A stretch of 64,000 nt of DNA from Rachycentron canadum (taxonomy: Eukaryota; Chordata; Actinopteri; Carangiformes; Rachycentridae): the NCBI GenBank assembly GCA_038496675.1, contig CM076653.1, forward strand, positions 24,919,578-24,983,577, read 5' to 3'. A model generated the notes under the pieces. It did no database searches. It was not told the origin of the DNA and was given only the letters and a program-made list of their open reading frames with translations. Below, piece by piece: positions 49,411 through 59,880 of this stretch (within the stretch, counting starts at the first letter, position 1; every line of letters starts with the position of its first letter). The translations under genes were made by a program, and so were the position numbers.

Positions 49411-51559
49411 GAGATATTTCAGCTAACATTAGCACAATGAGTTGCCGGAAAAAGCATGACTGTGTTAAAAAGAAATGGAAATTTATTCAAAGTTGCATAC
49501 TGTGGACATGTGGCGAAAGAAAAAGCACATTTCTGAAGGCTTCTCAAACTTAGACACTTTTTTGGGGCCCATAGAGTTTTACTCCAGTTGAGACAGTTGG
49601 GAGTATGCACATCCAAGGCTTCTACTGAACGGCATAAAACTATTTATTCATATGGCTCTTCCAGACTTGAATGTTTATTTCACAAGATTTGGTTTTACGG
49701 TTGATCTTTTTCCTGTGAATATGTGACACATGATTTCTGGGCCAGTGTGTGTCACTGCCCAGCTCTGTTGCTGCAGTCTAGTTTAAAATGCTATGTCATG
49801 ACTTGAAATGAAAAGACTTTGTAATGTTCCCAGCTGACTCGTTTTGAAATGGAGGATACCATTAATAGGTTTTAAATATGCACCCAAAGGCCACATACAT
49901 GATATTGTGTGAAAAGATTGAAGGAAAAGCTAAATATTTCAGATCCAAGACAGAAAGTTTGTGTTCTTAGGATAAAAAGTTATGTCAATTTTTCACACCA
50001 AAAGTCCTAAACATGAACATCTGGTTCATAAGTTACCAAAGAAACAATCATAACAAAGGTTAGCAGCAACCTTTGATTGTTATAATTTTGGAGAGGAGTC
50101 CTGGTAAAAAACCTTCTGAACAACTGACACTGAGGGAATCCAAACCAGGAGAGGCTTATGGTGATGGTAGTGAAGACAACAACTCCCATCATGCAATGCT
50201 ATGGCAGGACGTTACCAAATAACGTTTCATTTTTGTTTTGATTGAGACATGGCAGAGGTTACACACTGTGCATTTAAACATACTGAAATCAGCTTCTTAG
50301 CTGACTTGTTCCTTCTGTCAAATAGTATGTTTTCACTTTTAACATGACAAAAGACAAATGCTTTCACCTAACTGAAGTGTGGCAAAAACTATCCTGTGTT
50401 TCTGAGGTATTAACTTCCCCCTGTCCAATAAAGAGCAGCACAAAGACACTAACAGAGACAAAGATACTACTAAGAACTGTGGTTACATCCATTATAAGCT
50501 ACCAAGCAGCTACGAAATACAACTAGAATACAGTGTATGTACGAGCCTCAAATGGTTCTCTATTTTTTAGCTGTAACCCTACAAATTTATGTAGGTAGGT
50601 AATAATAGTAACATTTATTGATAACATGCCCCTCAGCCGTGGATTCTAATGTAGGTAGCAGTTAACCAAACATGTTAGCAAACACAACTTAAGTTAAAGC
50701 AGACACACTATGCATTTTTTATGCTTTGGTTGATCTATTTCTAATTTTGAAGTAGTTTCTATTTGACCCTCCAAATTTTAAATACACAGTATTTACAGTC
50801 CCACAAATCCTGCTTTAGGATGTGGGGAAATCTATACCTTGACAGACTGGTGTCTAGTTATGATTTAATAATCTCTGTTTGGAGCAGGGATTCAGTGAAA
50901 TATCAGTTCCATTAGTTCTCCAAGGACTACATGACCACCTTAATAAAACAATAACCTACCCCCAGTACACAAAATAAAAATGATGTAGCATTCATTGTCT
51001 GGCCGGAAAATATTTAGTGGCAAAAGAGAGACATTTCCCATTTGGTTACCAACGTTTACTATTGATTATTTTTTGTGTCACTGTAATTAAACTGAAACTA
51101 AACACTAAAAGTGAGAGTGGTGTAATTTTAACTCTGCCATTTTGTTTGAAAAAAGGGTTTATATTTTATTTGAGTGCAAATGAACAAACACATTACATGG
51201 TTTTCAAAAACTGCTTTCCCTCAGGCATTAGTAAAATCTGTGAGGGAAAACTGGAGTTGTGCAGTGTAATGTAATGACCACAATTACATCGTGTTCTATT
51301 GTGTTTTTTGGTCTGTTCCACAAAATTGCTTTACCCAGCCATCTGTTTGCTCTTTGTCTGTCTTTTTCTCTGTCCTGCTCTATGTCATCGAAAGTGGCTA
51401 ATCACAAAGCTGAAATGTGGACTGGAAAGAAAAAGCAACGTACAATTTAACAAAATAAACACTGCTGCAGTATATTTCTATATAAAAAAAGAGGTGTCTG
51501 TCTGTGAATGTGGAATAACGTTAGGAGGTCCTTATTTTCTCATCTTTTCTTATCCTCAG
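49411..51559. other. Non-coding stretch, nothing recognised
   Basis: No supported gene. The overlapping frames near 51017-51568 are low-confidence and have no domain. Confidence 0.4.
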
Positions 51560-51599
51560 GAAGTTTAACTGAGTTGGAGGGTGTTGGCAGCAAGTGAAG
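51560..51599 (+). other. Exon-like 40-base segment, non-coding
   Basis: Bounded by a strong acceptor (tcttttcttatcctcag) and a strong donor (gaaggtaagtc). All three frames contain a stop, so it could only be an untranslated or long non-coding RNA exon. Chance is a live alternative. Confidence 0.2.
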
Positions 51600-51901
51600 G
51601 TAAGTCAAGGTTTTTCTTCTTCCTTGGTTCACTTGAAATAACTTCAAAGGACATTACACCACTATATGCAGCTGTAAAGTTTGAGTTTTGATATCCAATG
51701 CTAAAAATTAAGCCTCTTGTTTTAATTTGTGATTATGAAAAATTGTGATCAAGAAAAAAAGACTGCAGACATTAAATTTAACCTAAGCAAAACCCCAACT
51801 ATTTACCTTTTGATTCAATATTACAAGATAAACGTTTTCTGTCCCAGTGAGAGGTGATTTCCCTTGTGTGTAAACAGATTTTTCCCCTGATTTGTAGGGA
51901 C

Positions 51902-51927
51902 ATTAATATTAATATATTAATATTAAT
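51902..51927. repeat. Perfect 26-base AT palindrome
   Basis: A string made only of attaat/atatt words is its own reverse complement across 26 bases. It is a low-complexity, likely duplex-unstable site. Confidence 0.9.
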
Positions 51928-52119
51928 AATTTAGTACACACAGCTTTTGCTGAATGGCATTGACCACACAAAAGTAGTCAGTTTCCTTTCATTTTTAAAA
52001 TTCTCTTCAATCAGTTATCACATCTACCAATAAGGTTATGATTAATGGTTAATATTTGTTTTTGTTTGTTTGTTTGTTTGATTGTTTTTAAGAATGCACA
52101 AAAATTACAGAACCAATTT

Positions 52120-52285
52120 ATATGGGTCAGGGAAGAACAGGGTCTTTAAGGGGGACTAAGGGGCAGATCCAGGATTTTTTTGATCACTTTCCTCAACATT
52201 TAAGGTAGTTTCTCAGGATATACTGTATGGATCATGATCTAAAAGATCTATCTACAGTCTGTGAAAATTGGTGCAAAGATAATAA
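52120..52285 (+). repeat. Diverged teleost repeat ('GGCAGATCCAGGA' type)
   Basis: 'gggtcagggaagaac', 'ggggcagatccaggattttt' then 'ttgatcactttc', 'gtttctcaggatatactgta' then 'tggatcatgat' and 'gtgaaaattggtgca' follow a high-copy fish repeat in order. Confidence 0.75.
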
Positions 52286-52464
52286 TCCAGCAAAAAGAAA
52301 ATGTTGAATTGTTTTTGGTGATACAAACATTTGGCATAAGTATTTCATTCAAAACGCAACTAATGAAATGACACAATAACTATAGCAGTTTTGACATAGC
52401 AATGATACAATGCAGGCGGATTGTATGATTGATATGATTTTTCAATAAAGCATTTTGCATCAAA

Positions 52465-52525
52465 TTTGGGCCATAGGCCAAAGAAGAACCCATTAAATTT
52501 TTGGGAGCGATCCGGCTCATTTACA
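52465..52525 (+). repeat. Second, partial copy of the same repeat (head only)
   Basis: 'ggccataggccaaagaagaa' then 'cccattaaattttt' and 'gagcgatccgg' match the start of the 52120-52285 family ('ccaaggaagaacccattaaa'). It lies just downstream in the same orientation. Confidence 0.65.
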
Positions 52526-53094
52526 ATTAATACATTTTTTTTCTTTGAAAGTCTGATGTGTGTTGTTTGACATTGGCCTTGGTTGATATCTGCACTCTAA
52601 TGAGAGCCATTTGAGTTGCTTAAGATTTTAACTATTCTTTCTCCAAATGTGGGATTGTGTTATTTAAATTCTAAGTTACACAGCCACATTTTAAATAATG
52701 CAAATAAACAAGTTTAATGAGAAGTGACTAAAGCAGCGGAGTGCTTCAGTTTGTCACCTTATCTGCTCTTCCTTTATAAAAAGAAGTGGTCCAATTTCTA
52801 CCTTCACTTTCAGTATTAATAAAGTCTAGCAGTAAATTCAAATTCTAAATGCCACTACAGGAATCACTTGTATCAAAGAATGTTGTCTACACTGAAAATA
52901 GTGAAAGGTTTTTTCAATAACTTAACCTTTGTTGCTGCCCCAGGTAGAGGGTAGTAAATTAATCAGTCTCTAATGACAAGCTAAGCCAGTGGAAAGGCTC
53001 CTATTTTCGTGAGTGTTTCATTATTCTCCCAAATATCCTGTAGTGTATGTTGTGTGACTGTGTGCATGTGTAATTAGGTGTGTGCACACATCTC

Positions 53095-53390
53095 TAATTA
53101 ATGTGCTTCTGCAGGTCTCTGCGTATATGCATCGTGCCAGAAAATTGTATGTGTATTTACTGATCATTCGCAACGTGCTGTAGAAATATAATGATTGCAT
53201 GGGCAGGAGAGATAATATTATCTAGGATGTCCAAAAGACCAGGCAATGTCACTTGGCGGGATAAATGTGAGCCAGCAATTGAATAGAGGTCCATTATTGC
53301 CAGCTGAGGATTTCTGATGATGTTTTGAAAGCTATTATAACGCAGAAATTGAAAGAGTTGAGAGCGCAATACAGAGTACTCTCTACTAGC
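53095..53390. promoter_or_regulatory. Candidate conserved regulatory patch
   Basis: About 300 unique bases with ctctaattaatgtgc, tataatgattgcatg, gataatattatctagg, gtccattattgccagctgag and several retained CpGs. No repeat; the minus-strand frame here has no domain. One of the strongest enhancer-like patches by eye. Confidence 0.38.
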
Positions 53391-54569
53391 TCTCGCTTTT
53401 AAGTAAAGTACTCCCTCATGGAAAGAAAGCCATCCAGTGGTGTCTCACTTTGGAGAGGGGAGGACAGAAATAAAGAAGAAGGGAGGAAGAAGAAAAGAAA
53501 GAGATGTGTGACAGTTTACAAAATATGATTTCAATAACAACATCCTCCAACATAGCTTCAAACCAGTGTACAAAAACACTTCTAATCAAAGTGAGACATG
53601 ACCTGTTAGTGGCTGTTGACAGCAATTTGGTCACCTTTTTTGAAGTCTCGCACAACCAGAGGAGAATGGTCTGGCTGCACCCATTTTCATTCTTCTATAG
53701 GGGAAAACACTCTTGTTCAGATTTTTTTAAACCAATCACAATCATCCTTGGCTGCACTGAGCCCAGGATGCAGCAATGGTGCATCAGCAAAATAGCATTG
53801 GAAATTTAATTGTTTTTTAGTGGAAAATTTGCATGTGGGGAGTGCTGTAATCAAAATGGCTAATTTCCCTGCAAAGAAAACAACACAAAAAACAAAGACA
53901 CATGTCGACTGTGTGATTGCACAATACAAATCTCATCTAGGCTCTTCTACTTGGCTGCTAAAACATCCTTGTCCCACTGAGCAATTCTGCAAATATCCTC
54001 AATCCTGTCATGTTTCTGTGTCAACCTAAAATATAAATTGGGCTTAAAGACAAGTGACTCGTTCAAAATCACTTCAAACACAATTATGAAGCTAAATGAT
54101 ACAGGAACTTAGAGAAAATATATGTGCATTGTCTCCACTTTATGCTTGAATAGAAGTATTGTCACATTTTGAGACATGTCTGCAACACTATCTAAGATCT
54201 TCTTAAGGGATTTAAGCAACTGCTGGGGATTTGTACGTATTTGATAAAAGTTACTGAGGACCATGTGGCTGTTTGGTCTCATCTCAAATATCAGCAGATT
54301 CAACTCCTGTGTATGGAAACTTATTATCCTCCAAAGTAGAGTTTTTACTGATGTGCTACATTTATATATCTATGTGTGCATCTCTACCATATGTATATAT
54401 CAATTGTATCCATGTGTACACAAATAAGGACAATACTAGAACAAAAATATTTCTGTATGTTAGTGTCAAAAAATGCAGCTTTGCACTGTCACTAGGGCAG
54501 TAGCCTATAGAGCTACGTACATTATAGTACAACAGCCACTGTACAAGGACTTGATCCCTCAACAATTTG
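53391..54569. other. Non-coding stretch, nothing recognised
   Basis: Short frames on both strands, none with a domain. No named repeat. Confidence 0.4.
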
Positions 54570-54665
54570 CCATCCGAGAACTCTATCAGTTTTATTCAAT
54601 GGGGCCAAACATCGCTGCCAGGCATTGAACCTGTACCACCCATATGGCTCAGTCACTTAAACTGC
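54570..54665 (-). mobile_element. Possible tRNA-derived SINE head
   Basis: On the minus strand a 'gtgcagtttaagtgactgag' block could be a degraded box A region and 'ggttcaatgcc' a box B (GGTTCGANTCC). The spacing fits a tRNA-like promoter. No named family. Confidence 0.35.
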
Positions 54666-56309
54666 ACCTTCAGTGAAAATTGAATTGGAACACATGTCTG
54701 CCTTTAATTGGAGAGTATGTCATACTTTCACAGTGAATGAAAAGGTATGTGTCAGGGACATTATATCCTGGTTTAAATGTGCATTTGTTACTTTTGAGCC
54801 TTTTGCCATTTCTCTTTTCTTTTCTCTTTCCATTTACGACACATTGGAAGTTTCAAACCCAGCAGGCATATTTGTAATATACAGTCGTCTTCCATGCAAT
54901 GTTAGTTGTTAGTCTGGTTCTTGTATTGTAGTGAGGGGGAAAAGTGTAACTTTAATCTTTCACCTGATCAGGGTCAAATGTCAGATAAACATGCTGTACG
55001 CTGACAGGCCACATACCACCATCACATGATTAAAAGAAATTATGAAATTCCCACAAGCCTGGATGTATATGCCTACAAGCTCTATGAGGAAAGGTATTAG
55101 TCACTGGGACAGGCATGAATAAATACAACTTTGGGTGAATGGGTCCAAGGCCAGAGAGACAGAGTGGCTAAATACAGCTGACAGTTTGACATCTCTCTAA
55201 CTTGGGTCAGGGTGGTACAAGAGGTTAGACGGTGCAACACCTTTTAGTTTGAAGAATATTGCAATTTGTTTGTTTTTGTATTTGTATTTTTTTTTTTTTC
55301 ATTTTAACCGATGCTTCTTTGCAAGAATAAATTTCTCAGCCTCACCACCCTGCTGTGTACATAGGGAAGATATGAATCTGTAAGTGTAAGTTGAAAGCAA
55401 CAACAGTGTGAAATACAAAGGAGGCTGTTTTAAAGGAAAGTATGGGTGCTTTGTCAGCTGGTATCTGCCAATTTCTCTCTAAAAATGTATCCTTTCACCC
55501 TTGAAACAGCGTCCCACAAAAGTGGAAGGCACTCAGACACGAAGGATGTGCACAGGCTCAGAAATACATATACAACTACAGACAACCACACAGACACACA
55601 CACACAGACAGACACATGCTTACTCAAGTTTCACCATTTACTCAATACTTGAATGGGCACAGTGCAGTGTAAAGGTCCCTTTTATGCTCATTGTGTAGTT
55701 TTAAGGCCATGGGTCATTGTCTCTGGGAATGTCATTTGCCAGAACATTTTATGACACTGTCGGTCGACCTCATAAGCCCCAGGGATGAGACTGAGAGAAA
55801 GAACTCATCTTTGTATTAAAGCTATAAATAAAATCATTGGACTTGTGATATTGTTTCAAGCCTCTAGGCTGCTTGCTCACCATGCTGCTGTGAAGGACAA
55901 TTTTCTGTCTGTGACAGGTGTTAGAGGATTGTTGAGTACCCTCTAGCAGTCGAGAAGAAGGTCTGTGGAAATGGGCTACAGACCAAGAGCATACAATGAC
56001 TGAGACATTGACCCCTCAGTGGGTTTGTAATCACATCTAGTAGAGCACAGAGTCAGTTTCACTAACTTTCACATTCGAGCAGTCCCGTCACACTGACCCT
56101 GAGCCATGTGCGTATGACATGGTGATAAAATGCAGTAAGTGTGGATAGATCCTCCTGATGCTACTTGGACAACATAAGGTTGTCTACCAGCTGCTTTCCA
56201 GCTAACTACCATTTTGCCTTGTCACCACTCCCAGTTGATTTTCATCTTCAAATTTAAATATGTTTTTTAAAAAACACTGAACTGAATTATTTATGAGGAT
56301 TTGTACACT
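54666..56309. other. Non-coding stretch
   Basis: No gene. A degenerate (CA)/(CAGACA) microsatellite lies near 55582-55616. Otherwise nothing recognised. Confidence 0.4.
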
Positions 56310-56480
56310 TTGCCATTTTGGGAAATATGTTTATTTCTTTTCTTACCAGGAACTTGATGAGACGACTGATGCCAATTTCATGGCTGTGTGATAAAAGTGA
56401 AGCGACTGGCAGCAGCAGCTTTGTTTAACTTAGTTTAACACAAAGACTGGTGACATGACATGGCATCACAACACCTACTT
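56310..56480 (+). repeat. Diverged teleost repeat, second copy of the 45620 family
   Basis: 'ttgggaaatatgtttatttc', 'acttgatgagacgactgatg' then 'cc', 'gcagcagctttgtttaactt' and 'aacacaaagactgg' match the front half of the same high-copy repeat, whose back half is seen at 45620-45735. Confidence 0.65.
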
Positions 56481-58344
56481 AGGCTAGTTATTCTGCTAAA
56501 GGAAGCTAATTGCTGGTGGCATCATATTCATCAAGAGAAAAAAAAACATATTAGCTTAAATAAAAGCTTTCCTCTAACAAGACACATCAACATATGACCA
56601 TAACCGTGAAGTGGAAACATTAAATAAGGAGTGTTGTTCAACAGATGTATTGACTGTTAAATGTTAAATCTTCCACAGCCACAGAACATAAAGAAACTTT
56701 GTTGATGGTACCACAATGTTCCTTTGAGAATTCATTTACAGTATAAATGTCACAAAACACCACTTTGTGAGTACAAGTACAAATTGATGTAGTGTGTCCT
56801 TAGTCTAGTCTCTACATCCAAGTTAATCGAAATGATGCTTTATTTTTTTGGTGTTGGCTTGAAATTGATGTTTTATTCAGATGAGCATTGAGATATAAAA
56901 GCATTTGGAATATTAAAATGCAAGAAAAAAAAGGTACAGTACCAAAACATCTGACATTTGAAGAGCTTTTTAATGACTCTGTGACACTGTGAGCTGAAAA
57001 ACAGCACAGTCTGTATTTTAAAAGCTTTTTATTTGTTGTAAAAGAAGTGGAATAGTATGATCTCACAGCCTGTATAAAATACAAACCTCTTCTAAAATGA
57101 AATATTCTAACACAACCCAAACCGTCCATTAGAGTAGAAGCTAAATTATACTTGACTATTAGACTTTTAAGAGTCAGGCTTTCATGAAGCACAACCAACC
57201 CGCTTCTTTGCAATCAGTTACAGGAAGTATTTTGGATGGATCAGGGGTCATCTTGTGTAATATCATCACTCACACCTTGCAGTTGACCAGGCTCTGATAT
57301 CAGACAAGATTGCTGTGGTTGTCTGTCTCTCATACTCTATCCCCATCAGGCCAATCTTTCATTTCCATAACAGGTCTTTTAGGTAAGCTGTTCTTTAGAG
57401 AGCAGTTGAGCCAAAAATCACTGTAACTCACTTTGCTGTTGAGAAATGTGATCCTGATTGCTGTCAAGAAATATTATTGTACACAATTTTATAGCATGTT
57501 TTAAATTCTGCAACACACTGGGGAGTAGAGTAAGTATACGCTTTAGGAATTCAGGTACTATAAAATGTATGTACTGCATACTTGGAGCCAATTGTCCTTT
57601 AAAAGGACTAGGAACACCTGGGTACTCAACACCCGAATAGACCAGACCAGACTGAAGATGAGGAAATAGTTTCAACAGATGGATAGACTCACTTCCCACG
57701 GCATTCAAAGCAGATGGTAAAGGAAAATCAACTCAAGGACTTCAACTTCAGCTACAGTCGAAAAACCAAAGGAGCAGGATTTTGTATGATTTTTTTGTAT
57801 GCTTCATTTTATCCCCCCCCCCAGGAAGTTTCATTGGCCATTTGTTTGTTTGTTTAAAACTTGTCTCTCTTTCTCATTTCTGTCACAATTTGATACAACC
57901 ATGCTTTGATGGGTAGGGACATGCTTCACAGAGCTACTGAATTGCAACTTTTATGATGCTTTACTAAGAGGACTAATGGCTCGAGCCTACAGGGTGCACA
58001 AGAGCAGCCAGCTGTGGGTGGTAAAACCAGAAGATCAATGGGTTTTACATTTATGCCATTCCTGTTAATTATACCCTGATCTTGATGGAGACTTTGTTGG
58101 CACAGTCATAATGAGAGTTGTTTATGTCTTTGAAGGGTCATTATATAAACCCTGGTTGGAGAGCTATTCCTTTTTAATTATCTCTCCATTTGTAAAGTCC
58201 TGGTCACATAACCACTGTATCATGCTGTCAGATGCAGTGTTAAACTCTTATGAGGATGGAGCAAGGTTAATTATATTGTTGTCGCAAGGTTATTATTTCC
58301 TGAATCAAATTCTGTATGAAGGTAAAACAAAACAAAACAATGTC
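56481..58344. other. Non-coding stretch, nothing recognised
   Basis: No supported gene. The minus-strand 133-codon frame at 56812-57213 lacks any recognised domain. A C10 run lies near 57814. Confidence 0.4.
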
Positions 58345-58440
58345 TTAAATAGGGCAGTAACGGTACGTTTTTACAAAGATACAATGCGTATCATTTTCCA
58401 CGATATTTGGCTCATCTAGAACAATACAATAGGATTCAGT
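58345..58440 (+). mobile_element. Possible hAT-like element end
   Basis: 'tagggcagtaacggtacg' resembles the TAGGGC(T/A)G...ACGGTA start of hAT-derived fish elements, and the following 'cacgatattt' also fits. No matching opposite end was found. Confidence 0.35.
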
Positions 58441-58684
58441 GCCTTGAAATCAATACAGTAACTTTTTCTTGCCAAAAATTTCAACCAGTGTGACTGTGAA
58501 ATAAATACCTGGATACTAGACAGTGCAAGTGAGGATTCCTAGAAGTTTCTCTTGAAAAGGGTATCATCGTGTGTCCTTTTTTGCAAAAGCCAGAGTGTTT
58601 CCACATGTCGGACCTCTTGAAAAGAGGCTTCTTAAAAATCTCTTACTGCATTTCGTTGTCTTTTTGGCACTGCTGGTGCATGCT

Positions 58685-58696
58685 TGTGACGTCACA
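58685..58696. promoter_or_regulatory. Palindromic full CRE
   Basis: tgtgacgtcaca is a perfect 12-base palindrome around TGACGTCA (58687-58694), a CREB/ATF site. It is the second full CRE in the window. Function unknown. Confidence 0.5.
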
Positions 58697-59239
58697 CATA
58701 GAGAGAGTGAATTGTAGTAATGTTGAACAGTTCTTTACTTTATAAATCAATGTAATCGATTAATTATTACCCCCCCAGTCTTAAATCATTACACCTTGCC
58801 ATAACATTAACTAAAGCTATTACACCTACACTGACAACTGATGAAGTACAAAATAACCTGCAATGAACTTGAATACTATTGTTTTAGTTTAAAAAAAAAT
58901 TAGTAAATGGTGTTTTGTTAATTATTGACGAGATCCCTGCTGTTTTATACTGTCAATTTGCACATATCCAAGACACAATATGTTCTTACAGCCAAAAACA
59001 GAAAAAATGCTTGACTGGTGGCTTCAGTAGCATTTGGGTAAAGCCTGTCAGATGTGCTGCTTCTGAAGCTGTGTGCATTTAGTCCTGTTCCATCTGTCCC
59101 TGACGGAGAACACCAGCCAAAGCATTTTCTCTCTCTGTGACAATTACTGTGGCTCCCTCTATGTTTTACAATACAAAACGCTGAATAAAAATATCAAGAG
59201 TTGTGTTTTATAGCTGTTCAGTCATTACAGTTGCCCATT
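58697..59239. other. Non-coding stretch, nothing recognised
   Basis: AT-rich unique sequence with no gene or repeat call. Confidence 0.4.
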
Positions 59240-59605
59240 GCTTCTCAAGAATGGGTTTTGATTTAGAGGCCATGACAACCACAATCCAAAGCTACAGTGT
59301 TTTTCGGAAAATAAATGAAATCTTTTGACACATGAATAGCCAATTAAATCTGTGTGATCAAAATAATAGATTATCTTGGTAGTTGGGCTGAAAAAGAATT
59401 AATGCTAATTTACCTTCAGATTTCTGAGAAATACAAAAGAGCATTTACCAGTCGTGCTGATATTTGATTCCTGTGTAAGGCTAAACGCACCCCTGTTGGT
59501 AACACGTAACACTGTGTGGTGCTAAGTGCCTCTGACTGAGCTCATTAAAGTCCTTTGAGCTTTAATTATCAGGACAAAAATTCTACAGCATGTAAACAGA
59601 CAAGA
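59240..59605. promoter_or_regulatory. Candidate conserved regulatory block
   Basis: Contains gaattaatgctaatttacc, gccaattaaatctgtg, gagctcattaaagtcctttg and gagctttaattatcagg. Unique, complex and without coding signal. Strongly enhancer-like in appearance, unaligned. Confidence 0.38.
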
Positions 59606-59739
59606 ACCATTGTATAGTTTGATTATGTAGTTTGGTTTTACAATGATATTGTATCATTTTAATAAATAGATGCCAATCAGTAACGAAAACAACACAAATG
59701 TACAAATATAAGGACCTTTTTTCACAGCTGACACATTGC

Positions 59740-59880
59740 CATGTCAGATGAGGATTTATTAATTTGGGATTTAATATTTAACATTAATTAGTCCTTTAAT
59801 GCATGTTCGCCATCTGAATCACTATTATTAGATAAACATGTGCTTTCCCTGTTATTCCCTATCAGTCTTACATCAGCAGG
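59740..59880. promoter_or_regulatory. Candidate conserved regulatory patch
   Basis: atttattaatttgggattta, aacattaattagtcctttaa and ctattattagataaac form a dense cluster of homeodomain cores in unique sequence, near the 59240 block. Confidence 0.33.

Noticed and set aside
50047..50090. Possible hairpin around aacaaaggtt...aacctttg
   Set aside because: Only about eight bases pair cleanly; the outer parts do not align as an inverted repeat.
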